A program made the translations under genes and the position numbers. Below the pieces are notes generated by a model. That model did no database searches and was not told the DNA's origin. It saw only the letters and a list, made by a program, of their open reading frames with translations. From Larix kaempferi (taxonomy: Eukaryota; Streptophyta; Pinopsida; Pinales; Pinaceae): a stretch of 64,000 bases of DNA. Below, piece by piece: positions 10,296 to 21,342 of this stretch. Each line of letters opens with the position of its first letter. Positions within the stretch are counted from its first letter, which is position 1. The stretch covers positions 8,122,001-8,186,000 of the forward strand of contig BSBM01000252.1 in the NCBI GenBank assembly GCA_027924585.1. The letters are read 5' to 3'.

Positions 10296-13200
10296 TGTTA
10301 TCACATCCATGTTAGTTGGAGCTACCATGCTGCAGATTGTGTGGTCGGGGACCATACTATACTTTTTTTTCTAGATCAGAGATCGGATGCCTTCAAAGGA
10401 GGCACACAGTTTTGTTCAGATTGCCCCGAGAAGATATATCAGTGGGGACAGATGGTTTTATTGTATTGTCCAGACATGTTACTTAGCATTTATTGCAGGG
10501 TCACCCTTCCTTGCCAGGCTTTGACATAAGCCCATTGAGACAGTTGCCTAGTCTTGTTTTGATTAAGACTATCACAAAGTATTGCTGGTTTATTATTTGT
10601 GCTTGGATTCAGTAGAGATCCAGCTTCAGAGTTAGCTTCAGCAGCAGGTATATGGTGCGGCATGTATAGCATTTGATGTTTTACTGCTTATGTTGTTGAT
10701 TAGACTTGTTTATACATGATAGTACACTAGCTCTGCATGAGATGTTTGATATGGTGATGTAGTTGTCATTATGTGTATTGTTGGGCCCTTGGTGATGTTA
10801 GTCCACCCCCTTCTGTAGGCTCCTGTTTATGCACACCGGATCACATTCCCACTATTGGTATAGACTTGGTCACTTAGTCCCCCTAGGCAACTGACGTTGG
10901 ATCCACCTTCACTCTCTCCACCCATCCGACCCATTCATGATTGATCTTTCCCGACTTGGATTCTGATTTGTGACCTTGAGGATCCCCTTCCCCACTGACC
11001 TCTGAGTATGCCATGACTCCCTGTCTTTTGTGTCTCGGCTCTTTAGTGTGTGAGATGCACTCTCAAACCTGGGATTTGCTCCTGTCGGTTGCCCCCGATG
11101 TTGCAATGCAGTATAGGAGTGTGTAGCCTCACCGGGTGTTCCCCATTGGTCATCGAAGCATTTATGCTCACCCCCATTACTTTGCAATATGAGCACCTTG
11201 ATTATATCTATTGAGATATGTATGTAGCCCAAAAAGGCCTTGATGTAAAATGAAGAAATAAAGAAATGAAGAAATGTAAAGCAAGCCAAAAGGGCTATTG
11301 TAAATGTAAAATCTAGCCCAAAAGGCTAAGTATGAAATGTAAATGTAAAATCCATGCAATGTGTTTGTAAACACACATGGACACAGGTCAGTCGTACATA
11401 TCAGCTTTGTAGTGGTTATTTCCTCACCTAGTCCTGCAGGGCAAGGAGGTGAGAGGTAGCAAGGGACAAGCTCAAAATTGTCCCCTAGAGTCTCAAGTTA
11501 CAGTTTGCCGGACACCCAGTTTGGCGGCTCTAGAAAAGATCCTCACGGAGTCTTATTAAGGCACGGATATGAGTTGTGAGATACTTGTTAGATGACCAGT
11601 GGCGGTTTCCCTGCACCATACCCATTTGTGAGGCACCGCCCTTCCCCATGTTTTGTCATGGTATGCTTATCTTAGTGGACCTCGCTTTCCCGAGTTATCA
11701 AAAGGGTCACGTGATCTTAGTCCTTGTCATCCCTTATCCTTCACCTTATTTTCCACCTCACCCAAAGTCAGCTAGGTGGTCAAGTCTATAGGTTGTGCAT
11801 ACCAGTTTGAGTCTTTTGGATGTGGTGGGCCCACCTCACCATGGGCCTCGTGTTTTTGAGATATTATGTATTTTTTATCACCATATTGCCATTTTATTGT
11901 TTAGTAATGTACTAACATGTATAAGGAAGCCTATCGCTTCAGCCAACACCATGTTGACCAGATTTGACTTGGTCAAACTAGGTTGACCAGGCCAAAAATG
12001 GGCCCGAAAAAATATTGCGATCAAGATTTCGATTTTGGTCATTTGTATTCTCTTGGGGTCCCATATGAACTTCCAAGCATCAAAATTTGAAAAGATTGAG
12101 GCTGTGATGAGATTTTTAATTATTATTGGTCATTAATGACCTGTTTTAATTAAAAATCATGGATTTAGGGCAAATAATGCCTAAGTGATGGATCGTGGTC
12201 GTTCGAGTGACCATTCCTACTATTTTTGGGGCCCACGATCACATTGCAGCAGACGGTTCAACGATCCGGGCACTATAAGTGGGTCAAAAGCCCAATTTAC
12301 TCCTTCAGAAATATAAACCAACAATAAAATACATGGAAAATCAAAATATGGCAAAGGCAACTATGGCAAATGGCAAAAATCAAAGGTTGGATAATACAAG
12401 GGTGATTTCTAAGGTAATGTTGGTAATATTTGGACATCTATTATGTGTTGTGGGTCCCTCTATTGCGCAGCTCACCATGAGGGGCGAATTGGCCCATAGG
12501 GGCATTTTTCCACTTAGCAAAAATCAATGTTTTTGATGTTTTATTGTATTGAGATCATAGTGTAGTGGTATGGGGGGCTAAAACAACCCATAGGCGCCCC
12601 CCAACCACATTTATTATGTATTTTATGGGCCCCACGAGTTGGTCCACCATCCACTTGGGCATTTTTTAGGGTAATTCGCCCCCCCTCTAGAGTTGATCTC
12701 CTCCATCTATTTGGGCATTGAGATAATCAATCTCAGCCCTTGATTTTGGAGGGAGAGTTAGGGTTGAGAGTAGTCATTCTCTATAAGAGAAGACTCTCAC
12801 CTATTTTGTACCTCTCTTGGCATTTTCGACTTGCATTTGATAGAGAAAGACATTCCATTTGTGGCTTGATACTTGGTGTTGTGGAGTAAATTTGTGGTGA
12901 TTGTTAGCTAGTATTATGGATGCATTGTGGATATAGTTTGTGTTGTGTTTCTACTTTTGTTTGCTAGTTTTAAATTTGCAGCGTTGGGGGCCATTTGAAG
13001 GAGGGCGCTATACTTGGAGCGGGAGCTCCACTCTAGCGATTTTCTTTGAAATTATTCACAAGGGAGTTGTCATTTGCTTTCAGCTAGTCAATTCCTTTAT
13101 CTTTCAGCCATTCATTTGCTGTTATACTTGGTTATTTGCTGCATTTACTGATTATCTCTTGCTTGTGGCAGGTACCCAGGGCACACTTGGTGTCCAGTTG

Positions 13201-14139
13201 CTTCCCACGCTCAAGGAAACACGCAGGCCTCTCCACACTTGATCTTCCGGGCTAGTCCTCGCTCAAAGCTCTCCATTTCACCATTTCTTTAGGTATTCTT
13301 CATCTCCTTGTCTCTTCTTTGTCATTTTCATTGTCTTGGTAAGCTGGAAAATCACTTAATAAACTATAAAAACACATAACCTAATATTTCACGGTTAGAA
13401 TTAGTTTTATTTCAAAACCCACTAATGAAACACTATTAAAAGCCCAAATCCAAAGTTTCATTTGCTTTTGACTCCTTTTACCCATAGATTTAGCACTGGT
13501 CTACCTGGCAAAAACGCCCCCCTAGGGCATTTTTCTTCTCTGCTTGTTTTGGGTCAGTTTGGGATTCTGGGTGGCTTAGAACCGATTTCAAATCGCCGTT
13601 TAAACTTACGAAATCTAACTACCAATTGCTAGAAGTGTTTTAAATCACGATTTATTTGCTGCCCTAGGTCCATTTTTGCATTGCTTAATTCTCTTCCTTG
13701 GGCAGATTCATTCTATTTCTCCACTTCTAGCTTACTGCATGATCCTAGTCTACTTCAGCCATACAATCACTAATTCAATCAGTTATTTCACTATATTTGA
13801 TTGCTTGTCACTTTCACATCATCCACACTTTTACTGTTTGTGCCCATCTATTGGCTGGAATTAGACGTAGGATTTAATCCACACTCTTTTCCTGTTTGTA
13901 CTTCTTTCTATCTTCGGATTTGGGTGTGAGTTTTGTCTCTCAACCATCATTGGTTGAGCGAGGTCTCCCCCTTGACTTGGCTACGTGCCTTGTCTGAAGT
14001 GACAGTAGCCTTGTCCGGTGTGACTTCCGTTCGTTGAATGGAGGACCTGGTTTTGTTGGTTACACCACTCTAGTTGTTCACCCTTTGCCATCCTTGTTGG
14101 GACAGTCTTTATCCATCAGCTAGAGATTGTGTGATAACA
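10296..14139 (+). mobile_element. LTR-A copy, full length, plus strand
   Basis: Begins TGTTATCACATCC and ends TTGTGTGATAACA, about 3.84 kb. It shares with other copies the TGTGTCTCGGCTCT block, the GGTCAAAC..GTTGACC block near 11960, and the 3' GACAGTCTTTATCC end region. A TATA-like CTCTATAAGAG lies at about 12777-12788 and is followed by a leader-like region, as expected of U3/R. The flanks are CCAGA and GTACT, so there is no target duplication. It may be one LTR of a larger, rearranged element, with the gag-like gene upstream as a candidate internal region. No protein is encoded. Confidence 0.75.
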
Positions 14140-14198
14140 GTACTAGGATCACAATTTGTCCATAGTGGACTAGTAGTAAAGGGTGTCCATGTGGAACA
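14140..14198. other. 59-bp spacer between two LTR-A copies
   Basis: Short unique sequence separating the end of one LTR-A copy from the start of the next. Its last five bases, GAACA, are the left target duplication of the downstream solo LTR. Confidence 0.8.
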
Positions 14199-17100
14199 TG
14201 TTATCACATCCATAGTAGCTGGGCTACCATGATTGCAGAGCAACCATCTGCACATTTTTGAGCTTTGCCTTTACACAGTTTCTGTGAGATCAACTATGAC
14301 GAGCATTGTTGTTTATGATCACTCACACATCAGAGCAACCCTATATCAGACATGCAATAGACCTTATGCCAAGGCTGAGCCTCTTGAACTCAGATTTGAT
14401 GACTGAGATGAGCTTTTATCCCATACAGATGCAATGCAGTGTTTGTAGCTTCGGCAACAGTGTTCTCAGTGGTTACAGTTGGTTCAGATAGTATATGGCC
14501 CAACAGGTATATGATGTGCATTGGTTTTTATTATCTTGTTGTTTTAGTCATTTTGATAGCTTGCTTGGTATATAGTATTCATGATCTGGCAATCTACCTT
14601 TACAAAATGAAAATGGTTTTTATTGATTATATAAATGGTTGTATTACTTGCACTAAGAAGCTCTTGTTTTATACTCGTTGGTTTGACCCTCTTATGAGTG
14701 TGGACATGATCATTCCCACCTTTATAGCTTGCTAGCTTAGGCATCACCTTCACTTTCACCATCCATCCATTACCATCCCTATATTTTGGTTGTTGCCCTA
14801 ACTTACACCTCAGCCTGTGATATGGAGGACCTCCTCGCTTTTGCCTCTATGTTGGATAGCATCCATGTTAGTTTCGTGTCTCGGCTCTGAGTTGGCAACA
14901 AAGCTAACCTTTGGTGAGTTGGATTTTATACCTTGATCACTCTAGTCGGTTGCCTCAATGCTTGGTCTTGATTGTGGAAGTTCCCCTAGTTGCTTGAGTT
15001 GTGTTAGCTAAAACCTGAAGCAAATTGTACTACCATCTTTACATATGGAAACTCTTGATATATCTTTTGTAAAGCCCAATGAAAATGGCTATGAAATGAA
15101 ATGTGAAATGCACCCCGAATGAAAGCTGCGATTAGTTGTGCTTCTAAGCACACGCAAAATCCTAGAGGGGTCCTAAAAGGCCTAAAAAGCAGTGGTTAAA
15201 TGTATGCCAAATCTAGACTGTTAGCCAAGGAAATGAATTGAAATGAAAGGCCCAAATAAAAGCAGTGGCTAAATGAATGCTAAATCTAAAGAACTGTTGG
15301 CCAAGGAAATGAAATGTAATGATGTGATTAGACATTTGCCAAGGTTGAATAAGCACCTCTCTAAACAACTTACCCATTTGTGAGACACTGCCATTCCCTG
15401 TGTATTATTTATCCAACATATGCTTAAGTGTGTAATACCCTTTCCTTTATCCAAAGTATCATAGTGTTGAGTCCGTCAAGTCCTCTCCTTTTGCCTAGCC
15501 TTGCATTCTTAACCTCCACCCTATGCTATCAAATTGATCATGTCTACAAAATGAGTATATTCTCGAGGTTCTTTTGTAAGTAAGCTATTATTTGAACTTA
15601 TAATTTATTATAATTAAATGTTCACTGCCTGTGAAATGATAATGCTTTAAGTCCTGCTGTGAAAATGATTAAAAGAGCATGTCTTAACCAATTGCACTTG
15701 CAGCATCAGGCTATTCTAGCCTGGGTCATATTTTGATCAGTTTTGACCTGGTCAAACCTAATTTGACGAAGTCAACCTTGGGATCCGTGATGAGTTGGAC
15801 CAGTGATGATGTGTGATGTTGATTTATGGTCCTTTGATACACCTTTGGTGATTCCATACAGTGGACACAGTTTTCAGATGATGGTTGATGCACTCTTTTA
15901 TTGATTATTATTATCTCCAAAGTCCAGACCATTGCATTATTATTGTCCGAGTATGGTGGATGCTCCAGATGATCTTACAGGTTGCCACACGGTGTATGGG
16001 TATTCATCCTTAGTAGATTTGGGTCTTCTAGATCCATTGGGACACTTTGTTTACAGCTTCAGGCACTTTCAGTGATGATATGAGCATTTTTCTACTTGTT
16101 GACCAGTTTGGCCATGCTGAGCTAGCCTGTCCAGTAGATGATTGGAGGCAAGTCGTTTCCTAGGGCGCTATAGAGGAAGGGGGTGGTCCAGCCACTTGTT
16201 ATTACCATATTACCCCCCTTCCGGACATGATGGTGCAGTTAGATTTTGTGCCTAGGCACCAGGCAGTTTGATAGATTTTCAGGTGGGATAAAAATGGGAT
16301 AAAAAGGTCATTAAAGAAATCAATTTGAGCAATTGAGGCAAGGTTTTGGCATGAGGTATGTTCAGAGGTCATCTATGGTGTATCCCATTCCTTCCAGATC
16401 AGTTTGCAGCATTCAATGGGGTCCACACATTCTCCGGGTTGTCATTTGATGTATTCTTCTCTCAGTTGAGGGGGGCAAGATTTGATCATTTGTTCACTTG
16501 GACATGTTATTGAGTCATATGTTATATCATTGTGCCATGGGCTGATGCTAGTGAAGGAAAGTAATGCCTCCTAGCCCCACCATGTGCTCCTAGTCACTTG
16601 TCCTAGTCATATTATGTGGCACACTTGTATTTTAGCCATCTTTATGTGGTGCGCACCCCCCTAGGGCATCCTTCATGTAGTGCACACCCCCCTCATGTGA
16701 GTGATCCATGTTATATTGTATTGGCTCATCTTAGTCGTTGATTATATTATTTTATCTTTTGATCTCCACCACTCATTTCAAAAGTGGTTTAGGGTTTTGG
16801 TCTCTCTCTTCCCATTTAAGGAAGAGCCCCCCCTATTGTAAAGGCATCTAGAGATTTTTGGCTCTTGGCTATCGGAATAGAAGAAATATTTTTTGAGCAC
16901 ATACTTGGATCTTGATATGGGTGTTTGGTTATGATGATTGTAAATGCTTTTTCCATTGCACTGAATGATATTTTGTAGCTATCTAGTATCTTTTTCCACT
17001 ATATCGATTTACAGGTGAAGGGGACGATTTGGGAGGAGTGCGCATTGGTGGGGAGGCTTGCCCTGCAATCTTCTGTCAAATTTTGGGTTCAAACAGGGAG

Positions 17101-18142
17101 TGATTTTGTCTTTGTACCAATCATTTTCTATCTTTTGCTTCTCACTTGTATCTACCCTCGTTTTGTTGTCTAATTGAGCTTTGTCTCCTTGGTTTAGAGG
17201 GACGCACATGTGGACTTGGGCAAATCGCACTTGCAAGAGAAACTACAAATCTTTCATTTGATCTGTGGGGAAGTAATCCTTGTCATAACTAGCATCCATC
17301 TCATTATCCAGGTACGCTTGAAAGGTACATATTTTACTTCCTTAGCTTATCCATTGTTTTTAGATCTCAAAACCCTTAAAAGTTAAAACCCTCATTTTTT
17401 TATTTTTCAGATCTATTGAGATCTAGCGATCACTTGGGTTTAATAATTAAAACCCACCTCATAATTAATCAACACATATCTGATCTAAAGTTTGGTGGAC
17501 ATCTGACTCCATTTACCCCCCGATCTAAGGCACTGAGCCTCTCCAAGGGAGGTCACACTTGTTGGGTAGGTGGCCTTTCGCTAGATCCACATCGTGGGTA
17601 TTGCTCTTTTCTTCTCAAATCCATAGATCCGTTTCATAGCAAACCCCCTAGTGCCATTTCACTTTGATTTTAACCTTGTGGGCCCCATTTGGACCATTTT
17701 CCATACTTTAAGGGTGGGCCCCACTTGGGTATTTTTATTTTGGCATTAGATCCATCTAGATCTACCATTCTTAATCCATAAGTGGCCTTATCTCTCATTG
17801 GTTGAACATTTGTCCATCTCATAAGCCTCTTCAACCAAGCCCTAACTCTTTGGGTCCACTTATCCATCTTAGATCTAGATCTATCCCTCTTGATCTCTTT
17901 ACACTTCATCTTTCACATTTCCCTAGGAGGTCTTGAGTGGGTTCGCTAGCCTTCATAGGTTAGCTAGGGTCTCCCCTTTGGTCTTGCTTAGGCTTGATCT
18001 AAAGCGAAGAGTGCCTCGGTTAGCGTGAACCAACTTGCATTGGGAACCGTGGCATCTCTTGGGTCACCTCTTTAGTTGTTCAATGCCTCTACCATCCTGG
18101 ATATGATAACCTTTAGGGACAACTACAAGTTGTGTGATAACA
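14199..18142 (+). mobile_element. LTR-A solo LTR with perfect target duplication
   Basis: 3944 bp, starting TGTTATCACA and ending TGTGATAACA, a 10-bp terminal inverted repeat. It is flanked by GAACA at 14194-14198 and GAACA at 18143-18147, the 5-bp duplication left by LTR-retrotransposon integrase. The absence of internal sequence makes this a solo LTR formed by LTR-LTR recombination. A TATA-like CCATTTAAGG sits near 16811, followed by a leader rich in pyrimidines. No open frame of note is present. Confidence 0.85.
16809..16822 (+). promoter_or_regulatory. LTR-A TATA-like element
   Basis: CCATTTAAGGAAGAG occurs about 2.6 kb into the LTR. Equivalent TTTAA(A/G) boxes sit at corresponding positions in the minus-strand copies (25420-25430, 29134-29143, 34087-34098), each next to a GAGAC/GAAGAGCCCCCC-type tract. 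Conservation across diverged copies supports a promoter role; no transcript evidence is available. Confidence 0.5.
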
Positions 18143-19584
18143 GAACAATACATAGAAGATGTTGCCAACCATCAAACATAGTCATCATATAACTAGTCAT
18201 GTATACATGATTATATACTTACACCACAAGTATCTTCAAACAAGTTTCTGAGAAGTAAGATTTACATACTAACCCGATCCATGTCAACATTCAAGTAGTT
18301 GCAAGGACTAGTTTCTTCAATGGGCTGAGTGAAATGGACAAAACAAGGTTAGACAAGTGAAACTTATGGTCAAAGGATGAATAGGTTGACTCAAGGTATA
18401 AAGGGAAAGGATATACTCCAAGGTTATCTATGCCAGTGAAAACATCTAATAAAATGATGTGTCGCCAAGAGGAGGGTTAGAAAGATGCATCCTTTAGTTA
18501 AATGAGCTTCCACTTATATAATGTCGAAGTGGCACAACATCAACATAAAGTGTCAGGGTGTTCAACAGTATAGCCCCGGTGGTGCCTAGTCCCCATACCT
18601 CCGAACCAAGAGACTTAGTATTTGTTGTCCGCCGAGATGCACACTAGCAACATAAATCTTTCGAAAGTTGTCTCCTCACTACAAGTGGGAGAGGTGTGGC
18701 CTTGGGGGCAAGCAATGAGCCAGGTACTGTCACCTGAATCCCAGCTCCTCCGTTTAGGCAAACTCCTAACGAAGCCAAGGGGGGTTGTCCCTAACAAAGA
18801 GTTTTCTATGGCCCTGTGTTTTTAAGTGTTTTTAAATGATGAAATGATGCGGATGGGTGTTGTTTAGGAGTTTTTTAATGATGAGAACACAAAAAAAAAC
18901 CGCAATCCACGTTGCAATTTACAAGACACAGATATCAAGATGAACAATATACTTTGACTTTGAAATTTAAATAAGCATCCACAAGATAATTAAATAAATG
19001 CACATGGACTAATGGTCCATATTAAGGTGATATATGTAAGTTTTAAGACCAGTGCCAAATGGAGTCAAACAAGTGCTTGTGATGCTGAAAATGTAAGTCT
19101 CAATGTAATGTTCGTGTGATCGTTTTGAAATTGTTCTTGGTAAATTTTGAAGTATTTTAGGTGTTCTTGATTATTAAGGCTAAGAAAGCAAGGAGGAAGC
19201 CCAATCGGAAAAATACTTTCAATGGCAACTCTCGGTGGCCTGACGGACCGTCCAGTATTCTAGGCTAGGTGTTCAAGGAACTTAACCAGCAAGCTAGAAC
19301 TCTATGACAACGGTGGGTTCCGATGTCACCAGCAAGAATTGCACACTACCTGATTATTTATCAAAAAAGCAACCCCGGTTTGTTGGTTATGGGAGTGAAA
19401 AATTTATTATGGTTATCACTTGTAAGATTAATCAAATCTAGTCACCATTCTGAGTAATAATCCAACTTTTTAGGGTTGGCAGAGCATACTTGGTGGTGGA
19501 AAGCAACGAAATGAATTTTAGAAAGGGGATGTGAGTTTGAAGTATTTTATTAAGAGCACAATGAAACCTCTCCGACAGAGAGTG

Positions 19585-19617
19585 CTCTTGACTTCGTCTT
19601 ATGACAAAGTTCAAGAG
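19585..19617. repeat. Stem-loop, copy 1
   Basis: CTCTTGACTTCGTC, then TTAT, then GACAAAGTTCAAGAG. This forms a ~14-bp stem with a 4-nt loop and few mismatches. A second copy lies about 98 bp downstream, preceded by the same CTCCGA(C/T)AGAGAGTG phrase. Confidence 0.75.
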
Positions 19618-19682
19618 TCTTTATCTAATCTATATGCTAAATGCAGAAAAAGTGCAAAACAAATGTTCTCCGATAGAGAGTG

Positions 19683-19715
19683 TTCTTGACTTTGTCTTAT
19701 GACAAAGTTCAAGAG
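19683..19715. repeat. Stem-loop, copy 2
   Basis: The same hairpin as at 19585 with a slightly better stem: TTCTTGACTTTGTC, loop TTAT, GACAAAGTTCAAGAG. The pair is a tandem duplication of a ~98-bp segment. Confidence 0.75.
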
Positions 19716-20545
19716 TCTTGGTTCCTTTTAAAGATTTGTAGATTTTAAACCAAGGAAACACAACGATGACTCAAATAAATGATAAAACAAGATCTAACAA
19801 GTTAAGATGCTAAATAATGAAAATTTGAACTAATCTAGCAATTAATATCTACTTGCAAAAATGGAACTAAACTAACAATTAGTATTCTAAGCACAAATGA
19901 AACTATTCTAAGTACTTAAAGCAAATCTAAGCTAAGAACACACAAGACACTCTTCCCCAAATGGGGAAGAAAAACCAACTATGGGAGGCTTTATCCCACT
20001 TAGCCTTATTTTATTAAACAAGTACAACTTTTGAGGATTTTCAACCTTAGAGAAAGAAAGAATAGGCTTAGAAAGACCAAAAGGAACAAGCCTTAATGGC
20101 TCTTTACAAAAGGAGAGTGATTGAAACTTTGTCTTCTTTGGTTCAAATCTCAAGTATTTGGATCTTTCTTGGTTTTGGTACTTGGTTTCAACTCTTCTCT
20201 GGGTTTTGCAATCTCTTCTTTTCTTCTTTGATGTTCCTCTTCTCTTCTTTACTTCTTCTTCTTCCTTGGTTTGCTTTTCTTCACACAACAAAGATCAAGC
20301 TACAAGCACCCTTTAGCATTAATCAATAACAAATAATAGGAAACTAAATGCAACTTAAGGTCTAAGTATTTGAAATGAAATGCAACTTGGTAATGAGATC
20401 TAGATGCAAATATTCAAAGAAAACTAGATGCAAAGCCTAGGATGAGATCTACAAAATGCAAGCTAACAAACTAGCATGAACTAGGATGAGACTAAAACTA
20501 TGAAATGCAAGTTCTTTTTAAAGTTTTTGAAGCTTTTTAAGAGTT

Positions 20546-20890
20546 TTAAGGAAACAAGCAAAGGCAAAGGAAGAAGGGAAGCAAGGTAGGACGAAGCTAG
20601 GGTAGGAGACTTAAGGTATAGGGAAGGAGACGAGAGTAAAGGAGAAAGGGTAGAAACGAAAGTAAAGAGGGAGCAAAAGGGTAGCAAAAGGGAGAAAAAC
20701 AAAGGGGGGGATAAGATTGGTAAGGAGTGAGACGAAAGGAGGCAAGGAGAAGAGGAGTTTTAGAGGGATGAGAGGGAGGAGATCTAGAAAGCTAAGGAGA
20801 AAACGAGAGGGAGAGATGGCTTAGGTAGACGAAAGGAGGCTAGAGAAGGCAAAAAACGAAGGGAAGGAGGCCCAAAAACGAAAGCAAGGG
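20546..20890. repeat. Long purine-rich tract
   Basis: About 345 bp in which the plus strand is overwhelmingly A and G (GGGAAGGAGACGAGAG-like text), with no clean repeat unit. A pyrimidine-rich tract lies ~260 bp upstream (20184-20285). Purine strand asymmetry of this length can form triplex or H-DNA; no coding role is supported. Confidence 0.7.
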
Positions 20891-21332
20891 TGTTTTAGGG
20901 CTTCCAAGGTAACCAAGTAACCAGTTTGAAAAGGATGTTTTTTGATAGCTTGATGGATGAGGCAAGAAAGATCGAAATTGCTTGAACCCCTGCAAACAAA
21001 AGACCATCAACAAAAGAGTTCTTGCATAGTGAAGGTATTAGATGCCAAAATCTTCTACTAGATGCAACCCCTGAAGACACAAACACTCAATAACAATTTG
21101 ATTAGAAGCCCAAGTACTAGATTGTTAGTCTTCAATAAGCATACAATAATCAAAATTGAAATCAAAGAGTAGGGTGAAAGAGATATTACTTCATCATAGA
21201 ACGAAGACACAATGCCAAGAGCCAATGCAAGTGACCTCCAAAGTTGAAAATATTTTATTAATAAAGAATGATTACAATTTCACCAGAGTTTCTATGCCCA
21301 ATTCTCTATATCGAATAAGGAGGCAATGCCAT

Positions 21333-21342
21333 CCTTTTATAC
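21333..21342 (-). promoter_or_regulatory. Possible TATA box, minus strand
   Basis: The minus strand reads GTATAAAAGG in otherwise LTR-like sequence. It is a good match to a plant TATA box, but the parent element is undefined. Confidence 0.3.
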
